From positions 372,001 to 436,000 of the forward strand of contig NZ_OZ075067.1 in NCBI RefSeq assembly GCF_964186585.1: 64,000 nucleotides of DNA. The letters run 5' to 3'. The notes under the pieces were generated by a model. The model was not told the origin of the DNA and made no database searches. It saw only the letters and a list, made by a program, of their open reading frames with translations. Below, one piece after another: positions 53,649-61,961 of the stretch. Every line of letters starts with the position of its first letter. Within the stretch, counting starts at the first letter, position 1. Made by a program: the position numbers and the translations under genes. Origin of the DNA: Microbacterium sp. MM2322. GTDB taxonomy: Bacteria; Actinomycetota; Actinomycetes; Actinomycetales; Microbacteriaceae.

Positions 53649-56600
53649 TCTGGGGCGCCCTCGCTCCGCGACGGAGGGTGAGGCCCTTGGGCGATTCGAC
53701 GAAGCCGGCGTCGCGGAGCGCGCGGCCGGCCGCCGTCGTGTAGACGAACGCGCCGCTCACCTGCTCGATCGTGAGAGTGTCGAGCCCGCGCGTGCGGGAG
53801 GTCTCGACGAGGCTCCGCGCGGCGGCGCCGAGCACGTCCTCGTCGTCGGTGAAGGCGAGGGCGGTGCGCCCGCCGCGCTCGAGGTAGAGCACGAGCGTGC
53901 CGTCGACGAGGACGACGAGTCCGCCGGCCTTGCGACCGGGCCGATGGTTCACGCCCTCGATCGAGGGCCAGTTCAGTGCCGCGCCGTACGGGTTGGCAGG
54001 GTCGGTGGCGGCGAGCGTGCGCGCCGTCAGCGGGGCAGGTTCCGAGACCGAGGCGAATTCGCGGAGCCGGTCGACGGTCGCCGAGGTGGCGAACTGTGCG
54101 GCGCCCAGCTTCTCGACGAAGTACCCGCGCCGGCAGTGCCCGGCATCCTCGAATCCGGCGAGGATCCGGTAGACCTGCGCGAACCCACCCGGCACGCCCT
54201 CGGACTGCACCGATCCGCGCGTCACCACGCCGTAACGCTCGAGCAGGAGGCCCGCTGTCGCGGTCGCCCGGAGCGTCGCGTCGTCATCCGGTGTCGGCAG
54301 CAGCGACCAGCGTCCGCCGACCATCGCAGGCCGCTGCGGTGCGGGGCGGGTGGGTGCGGCGATCGGCGTGCCGCGGAACATGCGCGAGCGCGGGGTGCGC
54401 CGGGTGACGCGGTGCGCTTGCGATCCGCCGCCGAGGAGCCCGCGGACGGGCGCGAAGGTGTCGTTCGTGACCCGCCCCGACCACGTCAGGTTCCAGAGCG
54501 CCTCGATGACGGACTGCTCATTGGGGGAGGCGACCATCCCGGCGAGTTGCCCGGCGAAGTACGCGCCGCCGGCGCCGAGCGCATCGAGGATCGACTGCTC
54601 GAACGGTGTGGGCTCGTCTTCGGGGGTCTGCAGGGTGAGGGTCGCGGCATCCGCGGGGTGCAGGGCGATCCAGCCGTCGCGGCCAGGGAGCGACCCGTGT
54701 CCCGACCAGAGGACCTCGCCCGTCGCGGTCAGTTCGTCGAGGAGAGCGGGGGAGTAGTCCCGCACGCGGGACGGCAGGATGAGCGACTCCCAGGCGCTGG
54801 CGGGTAGCGGGACCCCGGCGAGCTGCTCGACGACGGCGAGGACCCCGTCGACGCCCTCGAGGGGGCGGGTGAGGTGCTGCCAGACCGGCAGGAAGCGTCC
54901 CAGGGCCTCGGGTTCGACGGGCTCGACACTGCCGCGGATCGCGGCGAGCGACCGCATCCGGATGCGTCGCAGCACCTCGCTGTCGCACCACTCGAGGTCG
55001 TCGGAGTGGGTGGAATCCGCGGGCAGGAAGAAGCCGCTCGCGAGCCGTCCCTGCGCTTCGAGCCGCTGCAGCGTCTGGCGTGCGACGGCGCCGCCGACGC
55101 CGAGGCGGCTCGCCACGTCGGACGTCCGGAAGGGACCATGGGTGCGGGCATACCGGGCGACGAGGTCGGCGAGCGGATCTGCGACCGGCTCGAGGAAGGC
55201 CGTCGGGATGCCGACCGGCAACGCCGCCCCGAGGGCATCGCGCAGGCGGCCCGCGTCCTCGATCCCCGCGATGCGGGCGGCACCGCCGAACGTCACGCGG
55301 ATGGCGCGGCGGGCGTCGAGGAGCTCGTCCAGCAGGGCAGCGGCATCCGTTTCGGTCGCGGCCGGCGCCGGGGCCTCGGTGTCGGTCGACGCGCCTTCGA
55401 GCCGTTCGGCGACCTCGACGGCCGACAGGGGCCCGAGCAGGCGCAGCAGATCGGCGACGCCTTCGACTCCGCGCACGCGCCGTGTCGGGTCGAGACGTTG
55501 CAACTCGCGCTCGTACTGCTCGATGACGCCGGGATCGAGCAGCTCGCGCATCTCGATTTTGCCGAGGAGCTCGCTCAGGAGGGAGGGATCTACCGACAGG
55601 GCGGCGGCCCGACGCTCGGCGAGGGGAGAGTCGCCCTCGTACATGAACGCGCCGACATATCCGAAGAGGAGGTCTCGCGCGTAGGGCGAGGGGGAGCTCG
55701 TCGTCGTCTCGACGAGACGGATGCGGCGGTCCGCGATGCTCCGGGTGATGCGCAGGAGCGCGGGCAGGTCGTAGACGTCCTGCAGCACCTCGCGCAGGGT
55801 CTCGAGGATGATCGGGAAGGTCGGGTGCTCCTTCGCGACCTCGAGCAGCTGCGCGGATCGCTGCCGCTGCTGCCAGAGCGGCGATCGCTTGTTCGGGTTG
55901 AGGCGAGGGAGGAGCAGCGCGCGGGCCGCGCACTCGCGGAACCGCGACGCGAACAGCGCCGACCCGCCGACCTCCGAGGTGACGAGCTGCTCGAGCTCGT
56001 CGGCGTCGAAGACGAAGAGCTCTGCTCCGGGTGGCTCGGCGTCGGTGTCGGGCACCCGGGCGATGATGCCGTCGTCGCTCGCGACCGCTGCTCCCTCGAC
56101 GCCGAGGCGCTCGCGGATCCGCGCGTTGACCGCCAACGCCCACGGCGCGTGCACGTGCATGCCGTACGGGGAATGAAGGATGACCCGCCAGTCGCCGACC
56201 TCGTCGCGCGAGCGCTCGACGGTCAGGGTCTTGTCGGTCGGGAGGCTCCCGGTCGCCTCGCGTTGCTCGCCGATATAGGCGAGCAGGTTGCCGATCGCAT
56301 TGTCGTCGAGTCCGGATTCGCGGAGGCGCGCGATCGCCTTCTCGGGCTTCGCCGTCGACAGTTCGCGGGAGAACTTGCCGAGTGCCTCGCCGAGTTCGGC
56401 GGGTCGGCCGAGTCCGTCGCCGTGCCAGAACGGCAGCTTGCCGGGCTGGCCGTAGGCGGGTAGGACGTTGACGCGGTCGTGGGTGATCTCGACGATCCGC
56501 CAACTCGTCGTGCCGAGGGTGAAGACGTCGCCGACGCGCGACTCGTAGACCATCTCCTCGTCGAGCTCGCCGACGCGGGCGTTTCGCGCCTCGCCCGAGA

Positions 56601-58347
56601 TGAACACGCCGAACAGGCCGCGGTCGGGGATGGTGCCGCCGCTCGTGACCGCGATGCGCTGCGCGCCGGGTCGGCCGGTGATGGTTCCGGCATCCCGATC
56701 CCACACGACGCGGGGCCGCAGTTCGGCGAACGCGTCGGACGGGTACCTTCCGGCCAGCAGGTCGAGCGTCGCCTCGTACGCAGAGCGGGGGAGCGAGCGG
56801 AACGGGGCCGAGCGCTTCACCGTCTCGAACCACCCCTCGACGTCGAGGACGGCCACGGCGGAGGCGGCGATCGTGTGCTGGGCGAGGATGTCGAGCGGGT
56901 TCTGCGGCACCGAGATCGCCTCGATCTGCCCCGCCAGCATCCGCTCGGTCACGACGGCGGTGTGCAGCACGTCGCCCCGGTGCTTGGGGAAGAGCGCGGC
57001 TCGACTGACCTCGCCGACCTGGTGACCGGCGCGGCCGACGCGCTGCAGACCGGATGCCGCCGAGGGCGGCGCTTCGACCTGGATGACCAGGTCGACGGCG
57101 CCCATATCGATGCCGAGCTCGAGGCTGCTCGTCGCGACGACGCAGCGGAGGACGCCGGACTTCAGTTCGTCCTCGACCTGCGCACGCTGCTCCTTCGAGA
57201 CCGAGCCGTGGTGCGCCTTCGCGAGAATCGCCGCGACCCCCGCCGACGAGCCCGCCTGCGCCATCATGGCGGCGGGAACGGTCTGGTCGGGCACGTCGAT
57301 TCCGACGCGCTCGGCGTAGATCTCGTTGAGCCGCCCGGTCAGCCGCTCGGCGAGGCGGCGCGAGTTCGAGAACACGATCGTGGAGCGGTGGGCGAGGATG
57401 CGGTCGACGATCGCCTCTTCGACGTGCGGCCAGACCGAACCCGTCATCTCGGATGACTGCGGCGGCGTGTACCAGTTGCCGCCGTCGCCGTCATCGTCGT
57501 CGGGATCGACGGCGACCGGCTGCTCCGCCTCGGTTGCGCCCGGCGGCGGGGGCGGGTTGGTGAGGTCGTCGATCGGAACGACGACCGAGAGGTCGAACGC
57601 CTTCGTGGCCTTCGGTGCGACGATGTCGACGGGCGCGGCGCCGCCGAGGAAGCGGGCGACCTCGTCGATCGGCCGGACCGTCGCCGACAGGCCGATGCGC
57701 TGTGCCGGGGTGTCGAGCAGGGCGTCGAGGCGCTCGAGGCTGACGGCCAGGTGCGCGCCGCGTTTGGTCGCGGCGACCGCGTGGACCTCGTCGACGATGA
57801 CGGTGTGGATGCCGCGCAGCGTCTCGGCCGCCTGCGAGGTCAGCATCAGATAGAGCGACTCGGGCGTCGTGATGAGGATGTCGGGAGGGTCGGCGAGAAG
57901 ACGCCGCCGGTCACCGGAGGGAGTGTCTCCCGAGCGGACCCCGACCGTTACGTCGGGCGCCGGAATCCCGAGCCGGCGGGCGGACTGCCCGATGCCGACC
58001 AGCGGCGAACGGAGGTTGCGCTCGACGTCGACGCCGAGCGCCTTCAGCGGCGAGATGTAAAGGACGCGCGTGCGGGGGGAGGCGGCATCCGGTCGCTTCT
58101 TCTTCCCGCGCGCGGGCTTGTCGCCCTCGGCGGGAGGCGCCTCGGCGACCCGGTCGCGGAAGATCCGGTCGAGCGCCCAGAGGAAGGCCGACAGGGTCTT
58201 GCCCGACCCGGTCGGCGCAACGACGAGGGCGTGCTTTCCGGCGGAGATCGCCTGCCACGCCCCGGACTGCGCCGCAGTCGGAGCATGGAAGGCGCCACGG
58301 AACCAGTCCTGCGTCGCAGGGCTGAACCGCTCGAGGACGTCCGCCAC
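53641..58347 (-). CDS. lhr: Lhr-type ATP-dependent DNA helicase
   Basis: A 1568-residue superfamily 2 helicase of the Lhr (large helicase-related) family. It has the Walker A motif APTGSGKT (residues 44-51), VLYISPLKALGVDVERNL, Walker B DEVH (186-189), SATVR, GRAGHQ (motif VI region), the winged-helix module and the long Lhr-specific C-terminal domain; the length is typical. It unwinds RNA:DNA or 3'-tailed duplexes and is linked to mitomycin-type damage repair. GTG at 58347 has GATGAT six bases upstream and no ribosome site. Adjacent to nei, a pairing also seen in mycobacteria, supporting a joint repair role. Confidence 0.93.
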   Translation of the reverse strand: MADVLERFSPATQDWFRGAFHAPTAAQSGAWQAISAGKHALVVAPTGSGKTLSAFLWALDRIFRDRVAEAPPAEGDKPARGKKKRPDAASPRTRVLYISPLKALGVDVERNLRSPLVGIGQSARRLGIPAPDVTVGVRSGDTPSGDRRRLLADPPDILITTPESLYLMLTSQAAETLRGIHTVIVDEVHAVAATKRGAHLAVSLERLDALLDTPAQRIGLSATVRPIDEVARFLGGAAPVDIVAPKATKAFDLSVVVPIDDLTNPPPPPGATEAEQPVAVDPDDDDGDGGNWYTPPQSSEMTGSVWPHVEEAIVDRILAHRSTIVFSNSRRLAERLTGRLNEIYAERVGIDVPDQTVPAAMMAQAGSSAGVAAILAKAHHGSVSKEQRAQVEDELKSGVLRCVVATSSLELGIDMGAVDLVIQVEAPPSAASGLQRVGRAGHQVGEVSRAALFPKHRGDVLHTAVVTERMLAGQIEAISVPQNPLDILAQHTIAASAVAVLDVEGWFETVKRSAPFRSLPRSAYEATLDLLAGRYPSDAFAELRPRVVWDRDAGTITGRPGAQRIAVTSGGTIPDRGLFGVFISGEARNARVGELDEEMVYESRVGDVFTLGTTSWRIVEITHDRVNVLPAYGQPGKLPFWHGDGLGRPAELGEALGKFSRELSTAKPEKAIARLRESGLDDNAIGNLLAYIGEQREATGSLPTDKTLTVERSRDEVGDWRVILHSPYGMHVHAPWALAVNARIRERLGVEGAAVASDDGIIARVPDTDAEPPGAELFVFDADELEQLVTSEVGGSALFASRFRECAARALLLPRLNPNKRSPLWQQRQRSAQLLEVAKEHPTFPIILETLREVLQDVYDLPALLRITRSIADRRIRLVETTTSSPSPYARDLLFGYVGAFMYEGDSPLAERRAAALSVDPSLLSELLGKIEMRELLDPGVIEQYERELQRLDPTRRVRGVEGVADLLRLLGPLSAVEVAERLEGASTDTEAPAPAATETDAAALLDELLDARRAIRVTFGGAARIAGIEDAGRLRDALGAALPVGIPTAFLEPVADPLADLVARYARTHGPFRTSDVASRLGVGGAVARQTLQRLEAQGRLASGFFLPADSTHSDDLEWCDSEVLRRIRMRSLAAIRGSVEPVEPEALGRFLPVWQHLTRPLEGVDGVLAVVEQLAGVPLPASAWESLILPSRVRDYSPALLDELTATGEVLWSGHGSLPGRDGWIALHPADAATLTLQTPEDEPTPFEQSILDALGAGGAYFAGQLAGMVASPNEQSVIEALWNLTWSGRVTNDTFAPVRGLLGGGSQAHRVTRRTPRSRMFRGTPIAAPTRPAPQRPAMVGGRWSLLPTPDDDATLRATATAGLLLERYGVVTRGSVQSEGVPGGFAQVYRILAGFEDAGHCRRGYFVEKLGAAQFATSATVDRLREFASVSEPAPLTARTLAATDPANPYGAALNWPSIEGVNHRPGRKAGGLVVLVDGTLVLYLERGGRTALAFTDDEDVLGAAARSLVETSRTRGLDTLTIEQVSGAFVYTTAAGRALRDAGFVESPKGLTLRRGARAPQNA

Positions 58348-58375
58348 CCTCTTATCATCGCGCGGACCGCCGACA

Positions 58376-58403
58376 TCGGGCCGGGGCTTGCGCCCCGGCC
58401 CGA
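58376..58403 (-). terminator. Terminator of the ABC-F gene
   Basis: TCGGGCCGGGGC (58376-58387) and GCCCCGGCCCGA (58392-58403) form a perfect 12-bp stem with a 4-base loop. It lies just after the ABC-F stop codon, before the lhr promoter region. Confidence 0.75.
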
Positions 58404-58406
58404 ACG

Positions 58407-60059
58407 TCAGAGTTCCGTCATCCGTCCTTCTCGGAGTTCCAGCGTCAGGTCGGGGCCGATGCGGCGGAGGAACGCGTCGTCGTGACTGACCACGAGCACG
58501 GCGCCGCGGTAGGCCGAGAGCGCCTCGACGAGCTGGTCGACCGTGTCGAGGTCGAGGTTGTTCGTCGGCTCGTCGAGCACCAGCAGGTGCGGCGGTGGGT
58601 CGGCCAGCAGCAGCCGGGCGAGCGCGACGCGGAACCGTTCGCCGCCCGACAGCGCCGCCACCGGCCGGAGCACCGTGTCACCGCGGATCAGGAACCGCGC
58701 CAGCCGGTTCCGCAGCTCCACGTCTCCGACGCCGGGAGCCCCGGCGCGGATGTTCTCCAGCACCGACGCCGCCTCGTCGAGCCCGTCGACCCGTTGCGAC
58801 AGGTACCCGACCCGGTCGGTGTGAGCCTCGGCGTGTGCCGTTCTCCGGATGGATGCCGTGTCCGGGCCGGATTCGGGCGGCTCACCCGCCTCCTGACCGG
58901 AGATCGGGCCGCGAGCCGCCGCCACGAGCCGCTCGAGCAGCGTCGTCTTGCCGGCGCCGTTGGGTCCGATGAGGGCCACCCGCTCCGGCCCCTGTACCGT
59001 CCAGGCGCGCTCGCCGTCGCCGATCGTCGCGATGCGGCGACCGGTCCCGACGTCCGGATCGGGCAGGTCGATGCGCACCGTGTCGTCGTCGCGCACGCGG
59101 CGTCCGGCGGTGTCGACGGCGGAGCGGGCGGCATCCACCTTCTCGTTCGCCTCGACGCGCAGCCGGCCCGCCGTCACCTGCGCGGCCCGTTTCTTCGCGC
59201 CGAGCACGATGCGGGGTGCGGACCGCTCGAACGCGGCCTTCCGGCCCTGTGCGTTGCGGGTCGCGATCGCCGACTCGACCTGCGCCCGGTCGCGCTTCTC
59301 GCGCTTGAGGAGCTGCCGTGCCGCGGTCTCGGCCTGCGCCGCCGCGGCCTGCTCGGTGTCGAGCCACGCCTTCCACTCGGAGTACGGACCGCCGAAGACC
59401 GACAGCTCGTTCTGGTAGATCTCCGCCGTGTCGTCCAGCTCCTCGAGCAGCGCGACATCGTGGCTCACCACGATCAGCGTGCCGCGCCAGGTGCGCACGA
59501 GCTCGTGCACGCGTGCGCGTGCGTCGCGGTCGAGGTTGTTCGTCGGCTCGTCCAGCAGGGCGATCTCGGCTCCGCGAAGACGGATGCCGACGATCGCCGC
59601 CAGGACCGCCTCGCCGCCCGACAGCTCGCCGATGCGTCGGTCCAGAGCTCCGTCGGGCAGCCCTACTTCCGCGAGTGCTGCCGTCGCGCGAGCTTCGACG
59701 TCCCAGTCGTCGCCGACGGCGTCGAAGTGGCGTTCGTCGACGTCGCCGTGCTCGATCGCCCGCACCGCGTCGAGGGTGGTCCCGATCCCCAGCACGTCGG
59801 CGACGCGCCGTGACGTGTCGAGCGTCAGCTGCTGGGGCAGCAGGTCGACGCGCCCGGCGGTCGAGATCGAGCCGGAGCTCGGTTCGAGGGTGCCGGCGAT
59901 CAGCTTCAGCAGCGTGGACTTGCCGGAGCCGTTGCGTCCGACGAGGCCGGTGCGACCGCCGCCGAAGGCCCCGGACAGTTCGTTCAGCGCGGCGGTGCCG
60001 TCGGGCCAGGCGAGGGTGGCGCGGTCGAGGACGACCGCTGAGGTGAGTGTGGTGGGCAT
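58407..60059 (-). CDS. ABC-F family ATPase
   Basis: A 550-residue soluble protein with two ABC domains and no membrane part. The first has Walker A GLVGRNGSGKSTLLKLIAG and LSGGE; the second has GPNGAGKTTLLERL and LSGGERFRVALARLLL. A charged linker (about 240-320, rich in Arg/Ala/Gln) separates them. ABC-F proteins act on ribosomes, as translation factors or antibiotic protection proteins; the linker is fairly long but the drug class cannot be told. Residues about 385-407, between Walker A and the Q-loop of the second domain, look inserted and match a 69-bp palindromic element. The start is ATG at 60059. Confidence 0.88.
   Translation of the reverse strand: MPTTLTSAVVLDRATLAWPDGTAALNELSGAFGGGRTGLVGRNGSGKSTLLKLIAGTLEPSSGSISTAGRVDLLPQQLTLDTSRRVADVLGIGTTLDAVRAIEHGDVDERHFDAVGDDWDVEARATAALAEVGLPDGALDRRIGELSGGEAVLAAIVGIRLRGAEIALLDEPTNNLDRDARARVHELVRTWRGTLIVVSHDVALLEELDDTAEIYQNELSVFGGPYSEWKAWLDTEQAAAAQAETAARQLLKREKRDRAQVESAIATRNAQGRKAAFERSAPRIVLGAKKRAAQVTAGRLRVEANEKVDAARSAVDTAGRRVRDDDTVRIDLPDPDVGTGRRIATIGDGERAWTVQGPERVALIGPNGAGKTTLLERLVAAARGPISGQEAGEPPESGPDTASIRRTAHAEAHTDRVGYLSQRVDGLDEAASVLENIRAGAPGVGDVELRNRLARFLIRGDTVLRPVAALSGGERFRVALARLLLADPPPHLLVLDEPTNNLDLDTVDQLVEALSAYRGAVLVVSHDDAFLRRIGPDLTLELREGRMTEL
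58838..58907. repeat. Possible decayed palindromic element inside the ABC-F gene
   Basis: CCGTTCTCCGGAT (58838-58850) is identical to the left arm of the 69-bp elements. The expected right arm is present only in decayed form, ACCGGAGATCGG (58896-58907) against TCCGGAGAACGG. The span is 70 bp and the reading frame stays open. On the protein it encodes a Gly/Glu/Pro-rich stretch that ordinary ABC-F proteins lack at this place. Confidence 0.45.
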
Positions 60060-60373
60060 ATGCGCCTCCCTGTGATGAGGGGTGCGCGGACGCGTGTGTC
60101 CACGATCCGGTCCGCAGCGCTCGGTGCGGCCGGGCAGCACGAACGTGCTGCGATCGGAGGACGACGGTCCGCGCTGGTCGGTGATTCGATCACCGGGCGG
60201 ACCGTCGGGATCGTCCTCGAGGAGGGTCGACGGGTCAGCGCGGGATCACAGCGCGATCGCGTCGATAGCCTTCAACGGCTCTTCCTCACACTCGGGACAG
60301 GGACCCGGCCATGTTAGCGACGATCCCGAGCGGATGCCAGGGGTCCGGCCGCCGTGGAGCGATCGGGCCCGGG
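60060..60373. other. Long upstream region of the ABC-F gene without a gene
   Basis: About 310 bases between the ABC-F start codon and the palindromic element. On the minus strand a TAACAT hexamer (60316-60311) could be a -10, giving a leader of about 250 bases. A short ORF MAGSLSRV (60312-60286) and other small frames overlap it but lack clear ribosome sites. Attenuation, known for drug-induced ABC-F genes, is possible but not demonstrated. Confidence 0.4.
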
Positions 60374-60442
60374 CCGTTCTCCGGAAGGATGCCGCGCAGC
60401 GACCGCAGAACCGCGCGCGGAGCAGATCCTTCCGGAGAACGG
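60374..60442. repeat. 69-bp palindromic element, copy 3
   Basis: CCGTTCTCCGGAAGGAT (60374-60390) pairs perfectly over 17 bp with ATCCTTCCGGAGAACGG (60426-60442). Same length and outer arms as the copies at 15484 and 15625, 45 kb away; the arm change GAT to GAAGGAT is matched on both sides, which indicates that pairing is maintained. Confidence 0.85.
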
Positions 60443-60474
60443 CACACTCACACCGTCTGCCGCACCCCCGATTC

Positions 60475-60588
60475 CACGTGAACACGGTGCGCAAGCGCGT
60501 CGCTCGCATCGAGGCGCTGACAGGCCTCAGCCCCCTCGACACCCGGGGGCGGGCAGCGTTCCTCGTGGCTCTCGCCGCCCGCGGCTGA
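60475..60588 (+). pseudogene. Truncated PucR/CdaR-type regulator, C-terminal HTH remnant
   Basis: The 37 residues starting HVNTVRKRVARIEALTGLSP and ending at a TGA (60586-60588) match the C-terminal HTH_30 end of PucR-family regulators, where an H-x-NTVR-x-R-x-x-RIE pattern is diagnostic. Nothing upstream encodes the rest of such a protein; the similarity begins about 30 bases after the palindromic element. This looks like the 3' end of a deleted gene. Confidence 0.65.
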
Positions 60589-60590
60589 CC

Positions 60591-61307
60591 TCAGCCCCGC
60601 AGCTTCGCCAGCTGCTTCTCGAGGAACACCCGGACGTCGTGCAGCTCCTCCGCCGAGACGCTGTGCGCAAGCCCCGGATAGACCCGCCCGCTGAGGTCGA
60701 CGTGCCCGGGCAGCCACTCGGCGGTGTGGTCGACGAACCGGGGCGGGATGACCTCGTCCCGCGACCCGCGCCCCCAGAACACCGGCGGCCGTACCTCCGC
60801 CAGCTCGGCGTCGCCGGCGGCGGGTTCGGGAAAGGCGTAGCCGGCGAGATTCACGGCGAAGGCCGCGTCGCGGGGCCGCATCCGCATCATCTGCAGGGCG
60901 ATCACCCCGCCCTGCGAGAAGCCGAGAAGACCGACGGATGCCGCGTCCCCCCGCACCTCGTCGACCCACTCCCACACGGCCTCAGCCGCTGCGGCCACCT
61001 CCGCGGGGTCGCGGCTCTCGACGCCGTCGATCGTGAACCACGAGTAGCCGGGCATCGGGAAGCGGGGCGCCAGCGGCGCGCGGACGGCGACTGCCACGAA
61101 CTCGGGCGGAAGGTGCGGGATGAGGCCGAACGGGTCCTCTTCGTTCGACCCGTAGCCGTGCAGGAGGACGAGGAGCGGCCGGTCGCCGCGCTCGTCGACG
61201 GGCACGGACCAGAGCGCGACGTCGGGATCCAGCGGGGAAGCGGCCACCATGCGTCCATCCTGCACCAGGCCCACCGACACCGCGGGGCGGGCGGCGCGGC
61301 GCGGCAT
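60591..61307 (-). CDS. Phospholipase/carboxylesterase-type alpha/beta hydrolase
   Basis: A 238-residue esterase of the carboxylesterase/YpfH group. LVLLHGYGSNEEDPFGLIPH carries the oxyanion loop, the nucleophile Ser is in LLGFSQGGVIALQMM, the Asp in GRGSRDEVIPP, and the His in VYPGLAHSVSAEEL. No signal peptide, so cytoplasmic; substrate unknown. The start at 61307 is favoured by TATACC seven bases upstream (leaderless); an alternative ATG at 61250 has an AGGA eight bases before it. Divergent from the NUDIX-like gene across a very short promoter. Confidence 0.85.
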   Translation of the reverse strand: MPRRAARPAVSVGLVQDGRMVAASPLDPDVALWSVPVDERGDRPLLVLLHGYGSNEEDPFGLIPHLPPEFVAVAVRAPLAPRFPMPGYSWFTIDGVESRDPAEVAAAAEAVWEWVDEVRGDAASVGLLGFSQGGVIALQMMRMRPRDAAFAVNLAGYAFPEPAAGDAELAEVRPPVFWGRGSRDEVIPPRFVDHTAEWLPGHVDLSGRVYPGLAHSVSAEELHDVRVFLEKQLAKLRG

Positions 61308-61314
61308 CCGCTCG

Positions 61315-61323
61315 GGTATACAT
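61315..61323. promoter_or_regulatory. Shared bidirectional -10 region
   Basis: GGTATACAT contains the self-complementary GTATAC. Read forward, TATACA (61317-61322) is six bases before the ATG at 61329. Read on the minus strand, TATACC is seven bases before the ATG at 61307. Both genes could be leaderless from one overlapping -10 element. Confidence 0.5.
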
Positions 61324-61328
61324 GAGGC

Positions 61329-61958
61329 ATGGCCGTCCGCACTCCCGACCCCGATCCGAACGAGCGTGACGACGACGAGGGGTCCTCGCGCGATCCGCTC
61401 CGCGGGCTCGGTTCGTCGATCGGGCGTCCCGGATCTGCGGGCAACCCCGCCTGGTTGAGCGACGTCGAGCTCGCCGAGGCGCGCCGCCGCCTGCCGATGC
61501 TCTACGTCGAGGCCGTCCCCGTGCGCCTCGACGGCATGGGCGCGGTGACCGATGTCGGCATCCTGCTGCGAGCGACGCCCATGGGCGAGATCTCGCGCAC
61601 GATCGTGTCAGGTCGGGTGCGCTACGGCGAGACCGTCCGCGACGCCCTCTTCCGACACCTCGAGAACGACCTGGGGCCGATGGCGTTCCCGATGCTGCCG
61701 CCGCAGCCGGCGCCGTTCACCGTGGCCGAGTACTTTCCGATCCCCGGCGTGAGCGCCTATCACGACGACCGGCAGCACGCCGTGTCGCTCGCGTTCGTCG
61801 TTCCCGTCACCGGCACGTGCGAGCCGCGCCAGGACGCGCTCGAGGTCACCTGGATGTCGCCCGAAGAGGCGTCGTCCGACGCGCTCGCCGCCGAGATGGA
61901 GGGCGGGCGCTCGTCGCTCGTGCGGCAGGCGCTCGCCTCGGTCGGCGCGCTCCGGTAG
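61329..61958 (+). CDS. NUDIX-like protein (DUF4916 type) with degenerate Nudix box
   Basis: A 209-residue protein. A charged, disordered N-terminus (DPNERDDDEGSSRDPLRG) precedes a NUDIX fold: YVEAVPVRLDGMGAVTDVGI, GRVRYGETVRDALFRHLEND and AVSLAFVVPVTG. The Nudix box normally reads G-x5-E-x7-REUXEEXGU; here it is GRVRYGETVRDALFRHLENDLG, missing parts of the metal-binding Glu cluster. Catalysis may be lost or altered, and the protein may be a sensor. TATACA six bases before the ATG suggests a leaderless transcript. Confidence 0.7.
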   Translation: MAVRTPDPDPNERDDDEGSSRDPLRGLGSSIGRPGSAGNPAWLSDVELAEARRRLPMLYVEAVPVRLDGMGAVTDVGILLRATPMGEISRTIVSGRVRYGETVRDALFRHLENDLGPMAFPMLPPQPAPFTVAEYFPIPGVSAYHDDRQHAVSLAFVVPVTGTCEPRQDALEVTWMSPEEASSDALAAEMEGGRSSLVRQALASVGALR

Positions 61959-61961
61959 GCG

